A stretch of 64,000 bases of DNA from Microbacterium ureisolvens (GCF_015278315.1 NZ_JADIJE010000003.1:372001-436000), one strand, 5' to 3'; positions 9,011 to 17,491 are shown, counted from the first letter of the stretch. Translations and numbers: made by a program. The notes: generated from the letters alone by a model not told the origin.

Positions 9011-9022
9011 CATCTCCCGGTC

Positions 9023-10057
9023 TCAGTGCGCGGGCGCAGCGGCTGCCTGCTCGATCCGCGAGCGGGTGATGCGCTTGCGGAAGATCCAGTACGTCCAGCC
9101 CTGGTAGGCGAGCACCAGGGGGAGGAACACCAGGGCGGCCCACGACATGATCGTCAGCGTGTAGTCGGTGCTCGACGCGTTCTCGATCGTGAGCGAGCCC
9201 GCCGGGTCGCCGGTCGAGGGCATCACGTACGGGAACAGGGCGAACCAGACCGCGAGCACCGCCGTGACGATGGTGAACGCGCCGAACCCGAACGCCCACC
9301 CCTCCCGGCCCCGGGCGTTGGCGAGCCACGATGCGATGAGGAGCACCGCTGCGACGGTGGAGAGCACCGCCGTCACGAAGGCGAAGTCGCGGCCCTCCGC
9401 GTACGCCATGCCGACCGTCCACACCAGGAACGCCGCGGCGACGACGATCGTCAGGAGCCCCGCACGACCGGCCAGCCGGCGCGCGTCGGCGGCGACCTGT
9501 CCATCGGTCTTCAATGCGACGAAGTACACGCCGTGGGTGAAGAACAGCAGCAGGGTGGTCAGTCCGCCCAGCAGCCCGTAGGGGTTGAGCAGCGTCAGCA
9601 GCGAGCCGGTGAACTCGTGGTCGGCGTCCAGCGGCACGCCCTGCACGATGTTCGCGACGGCGACGCCCCACAGGAACGCCGGCACCGCCGACCCGATAAC
9701 GATCATCCGGTCGAAGCCGGCCTTCCAGCGCAGCGAATCGCGCTGATGGCGGTACTCGAACGAGACGCCGCGCAGGATGAGCGCGAGCAGGATCAGCAGC
9801 AGCGCGAGGTAGAAGCCGCTGAAGAGCGTCGCGTACCACTCGGGGAACGCGGCGAACAGGCACGCGCCGGCGACGATGACCCAGGTCTCGTTGAGGTCCC
9901 ACACCGGGCCGATGGTGTTGATCACCTGGCGGCGGCTGACGTCGTTCTTGCCGAGGAACGGCAGCGACATGCCGACGCCGAAGTCGAACCCGTCGAGCAC
10001 GAAGTAGCCGACGAAGAGGAAGCCGACGATCCAGAACCAGAGGTAGGCGAGATCCAT
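9023..10057 (-). CDS. cydB: Cytochrome bd ubiquinol oxidase subunit II CydB
   Basis: Membrane subunit of the high-affinity terminal oxidase, 344 aa with about eight to nine transmembrane helices. The conserved LDGFDFGVG motif of the proton/quinone-side helix occurs at 21-29. It lies 18 bases downstream of cydA on the same strand and is followed by the hairpins and cydDC, giving the classical actinobacterial cydABDC order. It should be made together with CydA when oxygen is scarce or the aa3 oxidase is inhibited. Confidence 0.95.
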   Translation of the reverse strand: MDLAYLWFWIVGFLFVGYFVLDGFDFGVGMSLPFLGKNDVSRRQVINTIGPVWDLNETWVIVAGACLFAAFPEWYATLFSGFYLALLLILLALILRGVSFEYRHQRDSLRWKAGFDRMIVIGSAVPAFLWGVAVANIVQGVPLDADHEFTGSLLTLLNPYGLLGGLTTLLLFFTHGVYFVALKTDGQVAADARRLAGRAGLLTIVVAAAFLVWTVGMAYAEGRDFAFVTAVLSTVAAVLLIASWLANARGREGWAFGFGAFTIVTAVLAVWFALFPYVMPSTGDPAGSLTIENASSTDYTLTIMSWAALVFLPLVLAYQGWTYWIFRKRITRSRIEQAAAAPAH

Positions 10058-10075
10058 GATGTGCTCCTGAAGCCC

Positions 10076-11521
10076 TTAGTAGACCGTCGTCGGGGTGTCT
10101 TCGACCGCGAGGTGGCGCGGGTCGGGCGCGCCCGGCTCGGGAAGGGGTTCGGGGCCCTTCTTGGCGGTCTTCACGATCAGGCCGAACTCCACCACGGCCA
10201 GCGCGGCGTAGATGAGCGTGAACGCGGTCAGCGAGATGAGCACCGTCCACCCCGGCACCGAGGGGGAGACGCCGTCCTCGGTGAGCATGAGGCTGAACAC
10301 GATCCACGGCTGGCGGCCCATCTCGGTGAACACCCAGCCCACCAGGATCGCGAAGAGCGAGGCCGGCCAGGCCCACACCGCCAGGCGCCAGGCCCACGCG
10401 GGCACCTCGCGCTTGGCCTTCTTGCGTGTGAGCCACAGGCCGACGACACCGACCAGCGCCGCGACGCTGCCGAGGCCGATCATCCAGCGGAACGACCAGT
10501 ACGTGACCCACAGGATCGGCGCGAAGTTGCCGTCGACCTGGTCGGCGAACTGCGGGAACATCTCGGTCGTGTACTGCATGTTGAGGTCGTTGATGCCCTC
10601 GACACAGCCGTCGAGCGAGTGCGTCGACAGTAGCGCGAGCAGGTACGGCACGCGGATCGAGAACAGCTCGCTGGTGCCGTCGGGGGTGCCGAGCGTGAAG
10701 ATCGAGAACGAGGCATCCGCTCCGCAGACGGTGTCGAACGTGGCCTCGGCGGCCGCCATCTTCATCGGCTGCGTCGCCACCATGACGAGGCTGAGCTGGT
10801 CGCCGGAGATCGCCACCCCGGCGAAGGCGGCGATGAGTCCCCACAGGCCGAACTTGAGCGACGAGCGCATCATGTCGATGTTCTGCTTGCGCAGCAGATG
10901 CCAGGCGGAGATCGAGACGATCACGCCCGCGGTCATCATGAAGGCGGCGAAGAGCGTGTGGGGGAGTGCGGCGAGGGCGACCGGGTTGGTGAGCACCGCG
11001 AAGAAGTCGGTCATCTCGGCGCGGGAGCCGTCCTCGGCCATCTTGAAGCCGACCGGATTCTGCATGAAGGCGTTCGCGGCCAGGATGAAGTACGCCGAGA
11101 ACCATGCGCCGATCGTCGCGATCCAGATGCTCGCGAGGTGCAGCGCCTTCGGCAGCTTGTCCCACCCGAAGATCCACAGCCCGATGAACGTCGCCTCGAA
11201 GAAGAAGGCCATGAGGCCCTCGAAGGCGAGCGGGGCGCCGAAGACGTCGCCGACGAACCGCGAGTAGGAGGACCAGTTCATGCCGAACTGGAACTCCTGA
11301 ACGATGCCCGTCACGACGCCCATGGCGAAGTTGATCAGGAAGATCTTGCCGAAGAACCGGGTGAGGTGAAGCCACTTCACGTTGCCGGTGCGGAACCACG
11401 CGGTCTGGAAGATCGCGACCGTCAGCGCCATGCCCAGAGTGAGCGGCACGAACAGGAAGTGGTACAGCGTCGTAAGGCCGAACTGCCAGCGTGCCAGCAG
11501 CAGAGGGTCCAGCAGATCCAT
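10076..11521 (-). CDS. cydA: Cytochrome bd ubiquinol oxidase subunit I CydA
   Basis: Catalytic haem subunit, 481 aa. It shows the N-terminal LYHFLFVPLT segment with the axial histidine at residue 21, a second histidine in ALPHTLFAAF and the GRQPW motif in the C-terminal half. The Q-loop region is short, as in Gram-positive enzymes. ATG 11521 is chosen because it opens MDLLDPLLLARWQFG and has GGAAG seven bases upstream; the upstream extension lies within the operators. First gene of cydABDC. The promoter carries two GTGGTCNGACCAC palindromes, so transcription is likely controlled by a dimeric repressor. Confidence 0.95.
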   Translation of the reverse strand: MDLLDPLLLARWQFGLTTLYHFLFVPLTLGMALTVAIFQTAWFRTGNVKWLHLTRFFGKIFLINFAMGVVTGIVQEFQFGMNWSSYSRFVGDVFGAPLAFEGLMAFFFEATFIGLWIFGWDKLPKALHLASIWIATIGAWFSAYFILAANAFMQNPVGFKMAEDGSRAEMTDFFAVLTNPVALAALPHTLFAAFMMTAGVIVSISAWHLLRKQNIDMMRSSLKFGLWGLIAAFAGVAISGDQLSLVMVATQPMKMAAAEATFDTVCGADASFSIFTLGTPDGTSELFSIRVPYLLALLSTHSLDGCVEGINDLNMQYTTEMFPQFADQVDGNFAPILWVTYWSFRWMIGLGSVAALVGVVGLWLTRKKAKREVPAWAWRLAVWAWPASLFAILVGWVFTEMGRQPWIVFSLMLTEDGVSPSVPGWTVLISLTAFTLIYAALAVVEFGLIVKTAKKGPEPLPEPGAPDPRHLAVEDTPTTVY

Positions 11522-11544
11522 GTGCGCTTCCGATCGATCCGGAC

Positions 11545-11578
11545 GTGGTCCGACCACAGTAACATGTGGTCAGACCAC
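11545..11578. promoter_or_regulatory. Tandem GTGGTCNGACCAC operators in the cydA promoter
   Basis: Two 13-base palindromes, GTGGTCCGACCAC (11545-11557) and GTGGTCAGACCAC (11566-11578), are centred 21 bp apart, i.e. two helical turns on one DNA face. A possible cydA -10 (TACTGT, reverse complement of 11556-11561) lies between them. The TGGTCNGACCA core matches the half-site style of FadR-type GntR regulators; that family assignment is inference, and no GntR gene is present in the window. Confidence 0.75.
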
Positions 11579-11710
11579 AGGGGCGAGGGGGCCCGGAGGG
11601 CTCCGCGTGGCCCCAGGATTGCAGGATCGCGGGCCGCGCGCGAGTCCGCCCGCCGTGAATAAGCGCCATCTCGAAGCGTCATCTCGGAGGGGGGTGCGCA
11701 AGCGCACGGC

Positions 11711-11716
11711 TACCCT
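11711..11716 (+). promoter_or_regulatory. -10 box for the moaA transcript
   Basis: TACCCT lies six bases before the ATG at 11723. That is the spacing expected if transcription starts at the A of that codon, giving a leaderless mRNA that opens with a 12-codon reading frame. Confidence 0.6.
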
Positions 11717-11722
11717 CGAGAC

Positions 11723-11761
11723 ATGGCGAGCCGGGGAGTGCGAGTGGAGCCGGGCGCATGA
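11723..11761 (+). CDS. 12-codon upstream reading frame coupled to moaA
   Basis: ATG 11723 opens MASRGVRVEPGA and its TGA overlaps the moaA ATG (ATGA at 11758-11761). The six-base distance from TACCCT suggests leaderless translation of this mini-frame, with moaA reached by termination-reinitiation. Alternatively it may simply deliver ribosomes to a start that lacks a strong Shine-Dalgarno sequence. No peptide function is implied. Confidence 0.5.
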   Translation: MASRGVRVEPGA

Positions 11762-12873
11762 CGGCGATCCCGGTGACGATCGGTCGGCGGATGCCGGTGC
11801 CTGCGGCGTCCGGTTCCCTCGGCGCGCCCGCCGCTCCCGGTGCGGCTCCGGGGGCGGTGGGTGTGGGGTTGCCGTTGGTGGATTCGCATGGGCGGGTGCA
11901 TCGGGATCTGCGGATCTCGTTGACGGATCGGTGTTCGCTGCGGTGTACGTATTGCATGCCGGAGCAGGGCAATGAGTGGTTGGCGAAGTCGAGCATCCTG
12001 ACCGTGGACGAGATCGTGCGGGTGGCTCGGGTGGCGGCGGCGGATGGGATCACCACGTTCCGGCTCACCGGTGGCGAGCCGTTGCTGCGCACCGACATCG
12101 TCGAGGTGGTGGCCCGGTTGGCGGGGTTGACCGGGCCGGACGGGGGCGGGGTGGAGGTCGCGATGACCACCAACGGGATCCGGCTGCCGCAGCTGCTGCC
12201 CGGGCTGATCGCGGCGGGACTGTCGCGGGTGAACATCTCGTTGGACACGCTGGATCGGGACCGGTTCGCGGCGTTGACCCGCCGGGACCGGTTGGAGGAT
12301 GTGCTGGCGGGGATCGCGGCGGCGGCGGCGTCGGGGTTGCGGCCGGTGAAGCTGAACGCGGTGGCGATGCGGGGGGTCAACGACGACGAGCTGGTGCAGC
12401 TGGTGCAGTTCGCGATCGACCACGACGTGCAGCTGCGGTTCATCGAGCAGATGCCGTTGGATGCCGGGCACACCTGGGACCGGGACCGGATGGTCACCCA
12501 GCACGAGATCCTCACCACCCTGGCCACCCGGTGGACGCTGACCGAGGTGCCCGGGCGCGGGGGCGCGCCGGCGGCGCGGTGGCTGCTGGATGGCGGCCCG
12601 CACACGGTCGGGGTGATCGCGTCGGTGACGGCCCCGTTCTGCGGCGACTGCGACCGGCTGCGGCTGACCGCGGACGGGCAGCTGCGCAACTGCCTGTTCT
12701 CCACCACCGAATACGACCTGCTGCCCACCCTCCGCACCCCCGCCGACCCGTCCGTGGACGCCGGCATCGACCGGATGCTGCGCGCCTGCGTGAAAGGCAA
12801 GCTCCCCGGCCACGCCATCAACGACCCCGCCTTCCTGCAACCCGCACGCGGCATGAACGCCATCGGCGGCTGA
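11758..12873 (+). CDS. moaA: GTP 3',8-cyclase MoaA
   Basis: Radical SAM enzyme that converts GTP to 3',8-cyclo-GTP, the first step of molybdopterin synthesis; 371 aa. The SAM cluster cysteines are C59, C63 and C66 in CSLRCTYC, GGEP follows near 106, and the second cluster uses C295, C298 and C312. It ends in the catalytic GG. An N-terminal tail of about 45 Ala/Pro/Gly residues is longer than usual. Base use is odd: up to about 12700 the codons favour G and even TTG or GGT, while the last ~170 bases switch to C-ending codons. No other moa genes lie nearby. Confidence 0.95.
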   Translation: MTAIPVTIGRRMPVPAASGSLGAPAAPGAAPGAVGVGLPLVDSHGRVHRDLRISLTDRCSLRCTYCMPEQGNEWLAKSSILTVDEIVRVARVAAADGITTFRLTGGEPLLRTDIVEVVARLAGLTGPDGGGVEVAMTTNGIRLPQLLPGLIAAGLSRVNISLDTLDRDRFAALTRRDRLEDVLAGIAAAAASGLRPVKLNAVAMRGVNDDELVQLVQFAIDHDVQLRFIEQMPLDAGHTWDRDRMVTQHEILTTLATRWTLTEVPGRGGAPAARWLLDGGPHTVGVIASVTAPFCGDCDRLRLTADGQLRNCLFSTTEYDLLPTLRTPADPSVDAGIDRMLRACVKGKLPGHAINDPAFLQPARGMNAIGG

Positions 12874-12899
12874 CATGGGACGCCTCCCGGGACTCTGGT

Positions 12900-12956
12900 C
12901 GAGAGCGCACAAAGTGCTGACCCAGGCGCTTCGCAAGAGCAGTATGCGCGCTCTCG
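12900..12956. terminator. Long-armed hairpin between moaA and the four-Cys regulator
   Basis: CGAGAGCGC (12900-12908) pairs with GCGCTCTCG (12948-12956), and pairing continues imperfectly inward (about 16 of 19 positions). It sits between convergent genes and could terminate transcription from both sides. It is one of four architecturally similar foldbacks in the window. Confidence 0.6.
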
Positions 12957-13023
12957 CGGGTGGTTGTGAGGCCGGGGCCGGCGGGGGGGACGGCTGAGCC
13001 GGCGGGGGAGACGGTGGAGCGGG

Positions 13024-13626
13024 TCAGGCGCGGGTGAGCTGCACGACGCACTGCGTCGGGTCGCACGAGGGGGCGATGCCCTCCACCTTCAGCGGCCCGC
13101 CGGCCTGGGCGAGCACGCTGTCCATCAGCCCGACGTGGACGTCGCAGAGGATGCCGCGGTGCGCCGCCGTGGGCGCGTGCGGGCATGGGGTGAGGTCGAC
13201 GGTGAGCTCGCGCTCGTCGACGAGCGGGTCGAAGCCGGCGTCGCCGAGATCTTCCACGAGGGCGTCGAGCTGGTGCAGCGCGTCCGCGCCGAGCGCGGCA
13301 TCCGTCGTTGATCCGTACACGCGACGCAGCAGGTCTCCTCGGCGCGCAGCGGCTTCAGCACGCTGGACGGCCACGGGGCTCGAGGCCTCTTGGGCGCCCG
13401 TCGCCGCCGAGTACAGCACGCGCGGTCGCCCGCGCGTGGTGCGGCGCTCGGTCTCGGCGATCACGTATCCGGCGTCGATCAGCCGCTGCACGTGCTCGCG
13501 AACCGTGTTGGCGTGAAGGCCGGTCGCCTCGACGAGCTCGGCGATGGGGCGCTGCGGGCGCTGCTGCAGCAGGTGCATGATCTCGACCCGGGAGTAGCTC
13601 GAGATCGCGCTGTACCCGGTCGTCAT
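13024..13626 (-). CDS. Winged-helix transcriptional regulator with a C-terminal four-cysteine domain (SufR-like)
   Basis: DNA-binding regulator of 200 aa. The N-terminal winged helix (about 12-75) has recognition-helix text TVREHVQRL and a TRGRPR wing. The C-terminal half carries C148, C161, C188 and C193, plus H156 and H164, in the layout of SufR-type regulators that hold an Fe-S cluster. I infer a redox, iron or nitric-oxide sensor. ATG 13626 lies six bases from GATAAT (reverse complement of 13633-13638) and may be leaderless. Placed between moaA and oxidative-stress genes, with cydABDC 1.5 kb away, it could control any of these; targets are unknown. Confidence 0.75.
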   Translation of the reverse strand: MTTGYSAISSYSRVEIMHLLQQRPQRPIAELVEATGLHANTVREHVQRLIDAGYVIAETERRTTRGRPRVLYSAATGAQEASSPVAVQRAEAAARRGDLLRRVYGSTTDAALGADALHQLDALVEDLGDAGFDPLVDERELTVDLTPCPHAPTAAHRGILCDVHVGLMDSVLAQAGGPLKVEGIAPSCDPTQCVVQLTRA

Positions 13627-13701
13627 GCTCCCATTATCGCGGGGCGCCGCGAGGACCCGGCGCAGCGCGCACCGGGTCGTCGACGCAGCGACAGCGTCGG
13701 G

Positions 13702-14067
13702 TCAGAAGAGCTGGCCGAAGACCAGGATCGCGATGAAGAAGAGCGCGAGGATGCCCACGATGATCGCGAGGGTACGGCCCGAGAGCTTCGCGACTCCCCA
13801 GCCGATGAGCACCGGCACGGCGAAGAGGAAGATCGCGACGATCCACCAGAACGCCGAATAGCCGCCGGAGCTGGCCTCTTCGAGGCGGCCGCCGAACAGC
13901 TCCTGCGTCGCGGGGTGCGTGGCGAAGCGCACGGCGATCGAGATGGGGACCGCTACGAACGCGAACACGACGAGCCCGATGAGCCAGCCCCACAGGACGG
14001 GGCTTCCGTTGCCCGCGAGGACTCCACCGCGGAGTTCGGTCTCGGGCTGCTGCTTGCCTGATGCCAT
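13702..14067 (-). CDS. Small membrane protein, three predicted transmembrane segments
   Basis: Protein of 121 aa that I do not recognise. The hydrophilic N-terminus (MASGKQQPETE) is followed by a hydrophobic stretch, a polar stretch of about 35 residues (TQELFGGRLEEAS) and two more hydrophobic helices ending in FGQLF. The start at 14067 is supported by TAGAGT (reverse complement of 14075-14080) seven bases upstream, the leaderless spacing used elsewhere here. ATG 14073 would add two residues. It lies downstream of the catalase and Dps genes on the same strand. Confidence 0.65.
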   Translation of the reverse strand: MASGKQQPETELRGGVLAGNGSPVLWGWLIGLVVFAFVAVPISIAVRFATHPATQELFGGRLEEASSGGYSAFWWIVAIFLFAVPVLIGWGVAKLSGRTLAIIVGILALFFIAILVFGQLF

Positions 14068-14118
14068 GGGCATGACTCTAGCGGTCGCGACGCGTGCCGC
14101 GACCGCTGGAATCACGCG

Positions 14119-15069
14119 TCATCCGAGGCGGCCGAACGTCATCTCCATCTCCGCCATCTCCATCTCGGCGGTGGCGGCGATCAGCGCGCGCAGCTCGGCG
14201 TCGGCACCGGGCGAGAACTCCTCGAGGCGCTCGGGAGCGATCTCGATCGGCACGCCCTCGGGAGCCTGCTCGGAGGCGTCGAGCGTCGTGCCGTCGTCGG
14301 AGGGCGACATGCCCTGGATGATGCGGCCCGCCTCGGACTGGCCGCCGAGATCGAACGAGTACTGCTTGCTCTGCAGCCCGAGGTCGATGAGCCGGCGCAC
14401 CTCCGGGAACTGCTCCGCGTTCGTCTTCGGGATGGGCAGGGACGTCCGCCAGTTGACTCCGAGCGTCTCGAGCGCCTTCGCGTAGGCATTCTCGTGCGCC
14501 TGGTCGCGCACGATCAGATACGAGATCGTCGAGCGCGCCGTCTTGTTCGAGGTCATCTCGTAGATGCGGCACTTCTGCAGGCGCCCGGTCGACTCGAGCA
14601 TCAGGTTGTAGAGCAGGTCGAGCACGAGGTTGCCCGAGTTGTAGACATAGCTGCCGCTCCACGGATTTCCCGCCGCGTCCACCGGCAGGGCGCCCTGCGC
14701 GCCGACCAGATAGTGGTGGATGTTGCCCTCCGACAGGGCGATGTTCAGCGGGATCGCACCCCCCGCGCCCGGCTCGTCGACGGGGTCGGTCGGCTTGCCG
14801 TGGTAACCCGGGGCGCCGTCGAGAAGCCGCGCGATCGTTGTGCCGATCAACTCCACGTGGCCGATTTCCTCGGTGCCGATGCCCTGCATGAGGTCGCGGT
14901 ACGGCTTTCCCTCGGGCCCGCGGAAGTTGATGCTCTGGAAGAGGTACTGCATCATCGTGCGCATCTCGCCGAACTGGCCGCCGAGCCCTTCCTGGAGCGC
15001 GTTGGCCGCGGCCGGATCAGGCTCGTCGACGTCGATCGGGTTGATGAGGTGGGGAAGGTGGAAGTACAT
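14119..15069 (-). CDS. Manganese (non-haem) catalase
   Basis: Dimanganese catalase of 316 aa that disproportionates hydrogen peroxide in the cytoplasm. The four-helix-bundle ligand set is visible: E35 in GEMRTMM, E67/E68 and H71 in GTEEIGH, a glutamate in NLMLESTGR near 157 and a histidine in RDQAHENA near 192. ATG 15069 has GAGGAG seven bases upstream, and MYFHLPHLINPI is the typical N-terminus. The C-terminus contains a short repeat, EMEMAEMEM, encoded by tandem CATCTC units at 14140-14166. The adjacent dps gene suggests a peroxide-defence group. Confidence 0.93.
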   Translation of the reverse strand: MYFHLPHLINPIDVDEPDPAAANALQEGLGGQFGEMRTMMQYLFQSINFRGPEGKPYRDLMQGIGTEEIGHVELIGTTIARLLDGAPGYHGKPTDPVDEPGAGGAIPLNIALSEGNIHHYLVGAQGALPVDAAGNPWSGSYVYNSGNLVLDLLYNLMLESTGRLQKCRIYEMTSNKTARSTISYLIVRDQAHENAYAKALETLGVNWRTSLPIPKTNAEQFPEVRRLIDLGLQSKQYSFDLGGQSEAGRIIQGMSPSDDGTTLDASEQAPEGVPIEIAPERLEEFSPGADAELRALIAATAEMEMAEMEMTFGRLG

Positions 15070-15309
15070 CGCTGCTCCTCGAAGGTTGGGATGGACCAGC
15101 CACCTTTCGCCGGTTCCGACGGATCCGTGCCCCCGTAGCCGTCGACGGAGTCGCGCGCTACACTGCGCGGCCCGCCTCTCGCCGGCACGCCTCCGGTCCC
15201 CGCCCTGCCGGCGTCGCCGAGGGGATCCTCCGGCCGCCACGACCCGGACATGGCGCTGCCCGCCGGTCCGGCTGGGGGAGGACGGCGGGCAGCGTCGGGG
15301 CGCCTGGGA

Positions 15310-15900
15310 TCACCGCTGCGGGGTGCGGTTCTCCGCGCTCACCATCCACGAAAGCTGCTCCACCCGCTCCAGAATGGCGTGCAGGATGTCGGCGCTCGTG
15401 GGGTCTTCTTCGTCGACGTCGTCGTGCACTTCACGGCACGTCGCGGCGACGGCATCCAATCGCTCCGTCATGAGGTCGACGACCTCGTTCGTGGCGATCT
15501 CGCCCTGCGGGAACTCCGGCAGGGTGGTGGTCTGTGCGACTTCGTCGCTGCGGCCGTCGGGCAGGGCGTGCAGCGAGCGCATGCGCTCGGCGACGGTGTC
15601 GGCGAAGTCGCGGGCGGCCTCGATGATCTCGTCGAGCTGGAGGTGCGTGTCGCGGAAGTTGCGGCCCACGACGTTCCAGTGCGCCTGCTTGCCCTGCAGC
15701 GAGAGCTCGATGAGGTCGACGAGCACCTTCTGGAGGTTCTCGCTCAGGCTCTCCGACGCCGTGAACCCGCGCTCCGCGTTCTGCTCCGGCGTCAGCTCGG
15801 CGCCGGTGCCGCCGCGTGCCGCGCGACGGCGGCTCTTGCCGGCTCCGCCCGCGGTCGAGCTGCTCTTCGAGGTGGTCTTCTTCGCGGTCGTGGTCGCCAC
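15310..15900 (-). CDS. dps: Dps-family DNA-binding ferritin-like protein
   Basis: Mini-ferritin of 196 aa that stores iron using hydrogen peroxide and shields DNA. Inter-subunit ferroxidase residues are H74, H86, D101 and E105 within KQAHWN and ARDFADTVAER. A lysine- and arginine-rich N-terminal tail (residues 1-30; ATTTAKKTTSK, KSRRRAARG) is about 30 residues longer than in the shortest Dps proteins and should bind DNA. GTG 15900 has an ACGGAG ribosome site. It lies 240 bases upstream of the catalase on the same strand; the two may respond to the same peroxide signal but need not be one operon. Confidence 0.93.
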   Translation of the reverse strand: MATTTAKKTTSKSSSTAGGAGKSRRRAARGGTGAELTPEQNAERGFTASESLSENLQKVLVDLIELSLQGKQAHWNVVGRNFRDTHLQLDEIIEAARDFADTVAERMRSLHALPDGRSDEVAQTTTLPEFPQGEIATNEVVDLMTERLDAVAATCREVHDDVDEEDPTSADILHAILERVEQLSWMVSAENRTPQR

Positions 15901-16075
15901 AGTCGCTCCGTTTCCGTGATTCGCCTGACGCGGGGGACCGGCCGTGCGAGGTCCGCTCCGCTCTGGGGACGCCTCGACGCTAGCGAGGGCTGTCGTCGCA
16001 GGGGTGGGGATTGCCGTCGTCGCGGCGGCGTGCTACTCGCCGTGGCGGCGCCGCGCGTGGTGGGATGGGACCGCC

Positions 16076-17491
16076 ATGATCCCGCCCTCGCACGCGCCCT
16101 CGTCCGTCGCCGCCATCGCCGCCGCCGTGCGCGCTCGAGAGGTCACGGCCGCCGAGGTCGTCGAGGCGCACCTCGAGCGCATCGCCGGGGCGAACCCGCG
16201 CCTGAATGCGCTCACGGTCGTCTTTCCCGACAGGGCGCGTGCGGCCGCGGCCGCCGTGGACGCCGCCGTGGCGGAAGGACGCGACCCCGGGCCGCTGGCC
16301 GGCGTGCCCGTGTCGGTCAAGGAGAACATCGATCTCACGTGGTCGGCGACCACGAGCGGCTGGCGGGGGCTCGTCGACGCCGTGCCCGATCGCGATGCCA
16401 CCGTCGTGCGCCGGCTGCGCGAGGCGGGCGCCGTGCCTGTGGGACGCGGCAACATGCCCGATTTCGGCATGCGCTGGGACACCGACAACGACGTCTTCGG
16501 CCGCACGCTCAATCCGTGGGACCCGGAGCGCAGCCCCGGCGGCTCGAGCGGCGGCGACGCAGTCGCGGTGGCGACGGGGATGAGCGCGATCGGGCTCGGC
16601 AACGACTTCGGCGGATCGCTGCGTCTTCCGGCTTATGCCGCGGGCGTCGTGGGACTGCGGCCCTCGCAGGGGCGCGTGCCGAGGGCTGCGGTGCGCGATC
16701 AGGCGGTCGCCCTCACGCTGCAGCAGTTCTCGGTGAACGGACCGATGGCGCGCGGCGTCGACGACGTCGCGCTCGCACTGGACGTGCTGGAGGGGTGGGA
16801 TGCCGACGACCCGGTGTCGCTGGCCGCGCCCCACGTGCGACCCGGCGAGGTCGCGCGGCGGGTCGGGGTGGTTCGCGACCCCGGCGGCGGAGGAGTCGAT
16901 CCGGAGGTGGCCGCGGCCCTCGATCGGGCAGCGGCATCGCTCGCGGGCCGCGGGTGGGAGGTCGTGGACGTCGACGCCCCGCTGCTCGAGGAGGCCGCTG
17001 TGCTCTGGCGCCGCCTGTCGTGCACCGACATGCTGCTCTCCCTCGACCCCGAGGCGCTCGGCCGGCCGCTCGGGGCATCCGCCACGGCCTTTCTAGGCGA
17101 CAGCACGGCGGCGGCCCGACCGTTCGAATCGGCGCGGGAGTACGCCGACGCCTGGGCGCGGCGCGCCGTGATCGCCGCGGCGTGGCGTCGCCTGCAGGTC
17201 GAGGTGCCGCTGATCCTCGGCCCGGTGTCGACGTCTCGCATGCGCGGGGTCGACTACGACCTCGGGGGAAGGCAGGAAGCGGACCGCGCCTGGTGCGACC
17301 TCTGGCTCACCGTGGCGACCAACTTCCTGGGTCTTCCCGCGCTCGCCCTGCCCACCGGGCTCGGTGCGGACGGTATGCCGACGGGTGTGCAGCTCATCGG
17401 GCCCCTCTTCGGCGAGCACGTGCTGTTCGAGGCCGGCCGCGCGGTGGAGGACGGTGTGCCGGCGCTCCCGCCGCTACCATCCGCTGTCTGA
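16076..17491 (+). CDS. Amidase (amidase-signature family)
   Basis: Serine amidohydrolase of 471 aa that hydrolyses an unknown amide. The Ser-cisSer-Lys triad is intact: K82 in VKENID, cis-Ser S157 in SPGGSSGG and nucleophile S181 in GNDFGGSLR. It lacks the GatB/GatC partners and the glutamyl-tRNA context of GatA, so it is a stand-alone amidase. ATG 16076 is chosen as the usual family N-terminus. The open frame upstream (from GTG 15944) would add a hydrophobic stretch and a cysteine that could form a lipoprotein signal, so an exported form is possible. Monocistronic, divergent from dps. Confidence 0.85.
   Translation: MIPPSHAPSSVAAIAAAVRAREVTAAEVVEAHLERIAGANPRLNALTVVFPDRARAAAAAVDAAVAEGRDPGPLAGVPVSVKENIDLTWSATTSGWRGLVDAVPDRDATVVRRLREAGAVPVGRGNMPDFGMRWDTDNDVFGRTLNPWDPERSPGGSSGGDAVAVATGMSAIGLGNDFGGSLRLPAYAAGVVGLRPSQGRVPRAAVRDQAVALTLQQFSVNGPMARGVDDVALALDVLEGWDADDPVSLAAPHVRPGEVARRVGVVRDPGGGGVDPEVAAALDRAAASLAGRGWEVVDVDAPLLEEAAVLWRRLSCTDMLLSLDPEALGRPLGASATAFLGDSTAAARPFESAREYADAWARRAVIAAAWRRLQVEVPLILGPVSTSRMRGVDYDLGGRQEADRAWCDLWLTVATNFLGLPALALPTGLGADGMPTGVQLIGPLFGEHVLFEAGRAVEDGVPALPPLPSAV

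Noticed and set aside
8831..9013. N-terminal extension of CydD through the intergenic hairpin
   Set aside because: The ATG at 8830 has a good ribosome site; the extension is Arg-rich, encodes the palindrome and resembles no CydD N-terminus.
15944..16075. Lipoprotein-type N-terminal extension of the amidase
   Set aside because: It has a hydrophobic run and a cysteine but no ribosome site, and overlaps the dps promoter; kept only as an alternative start.
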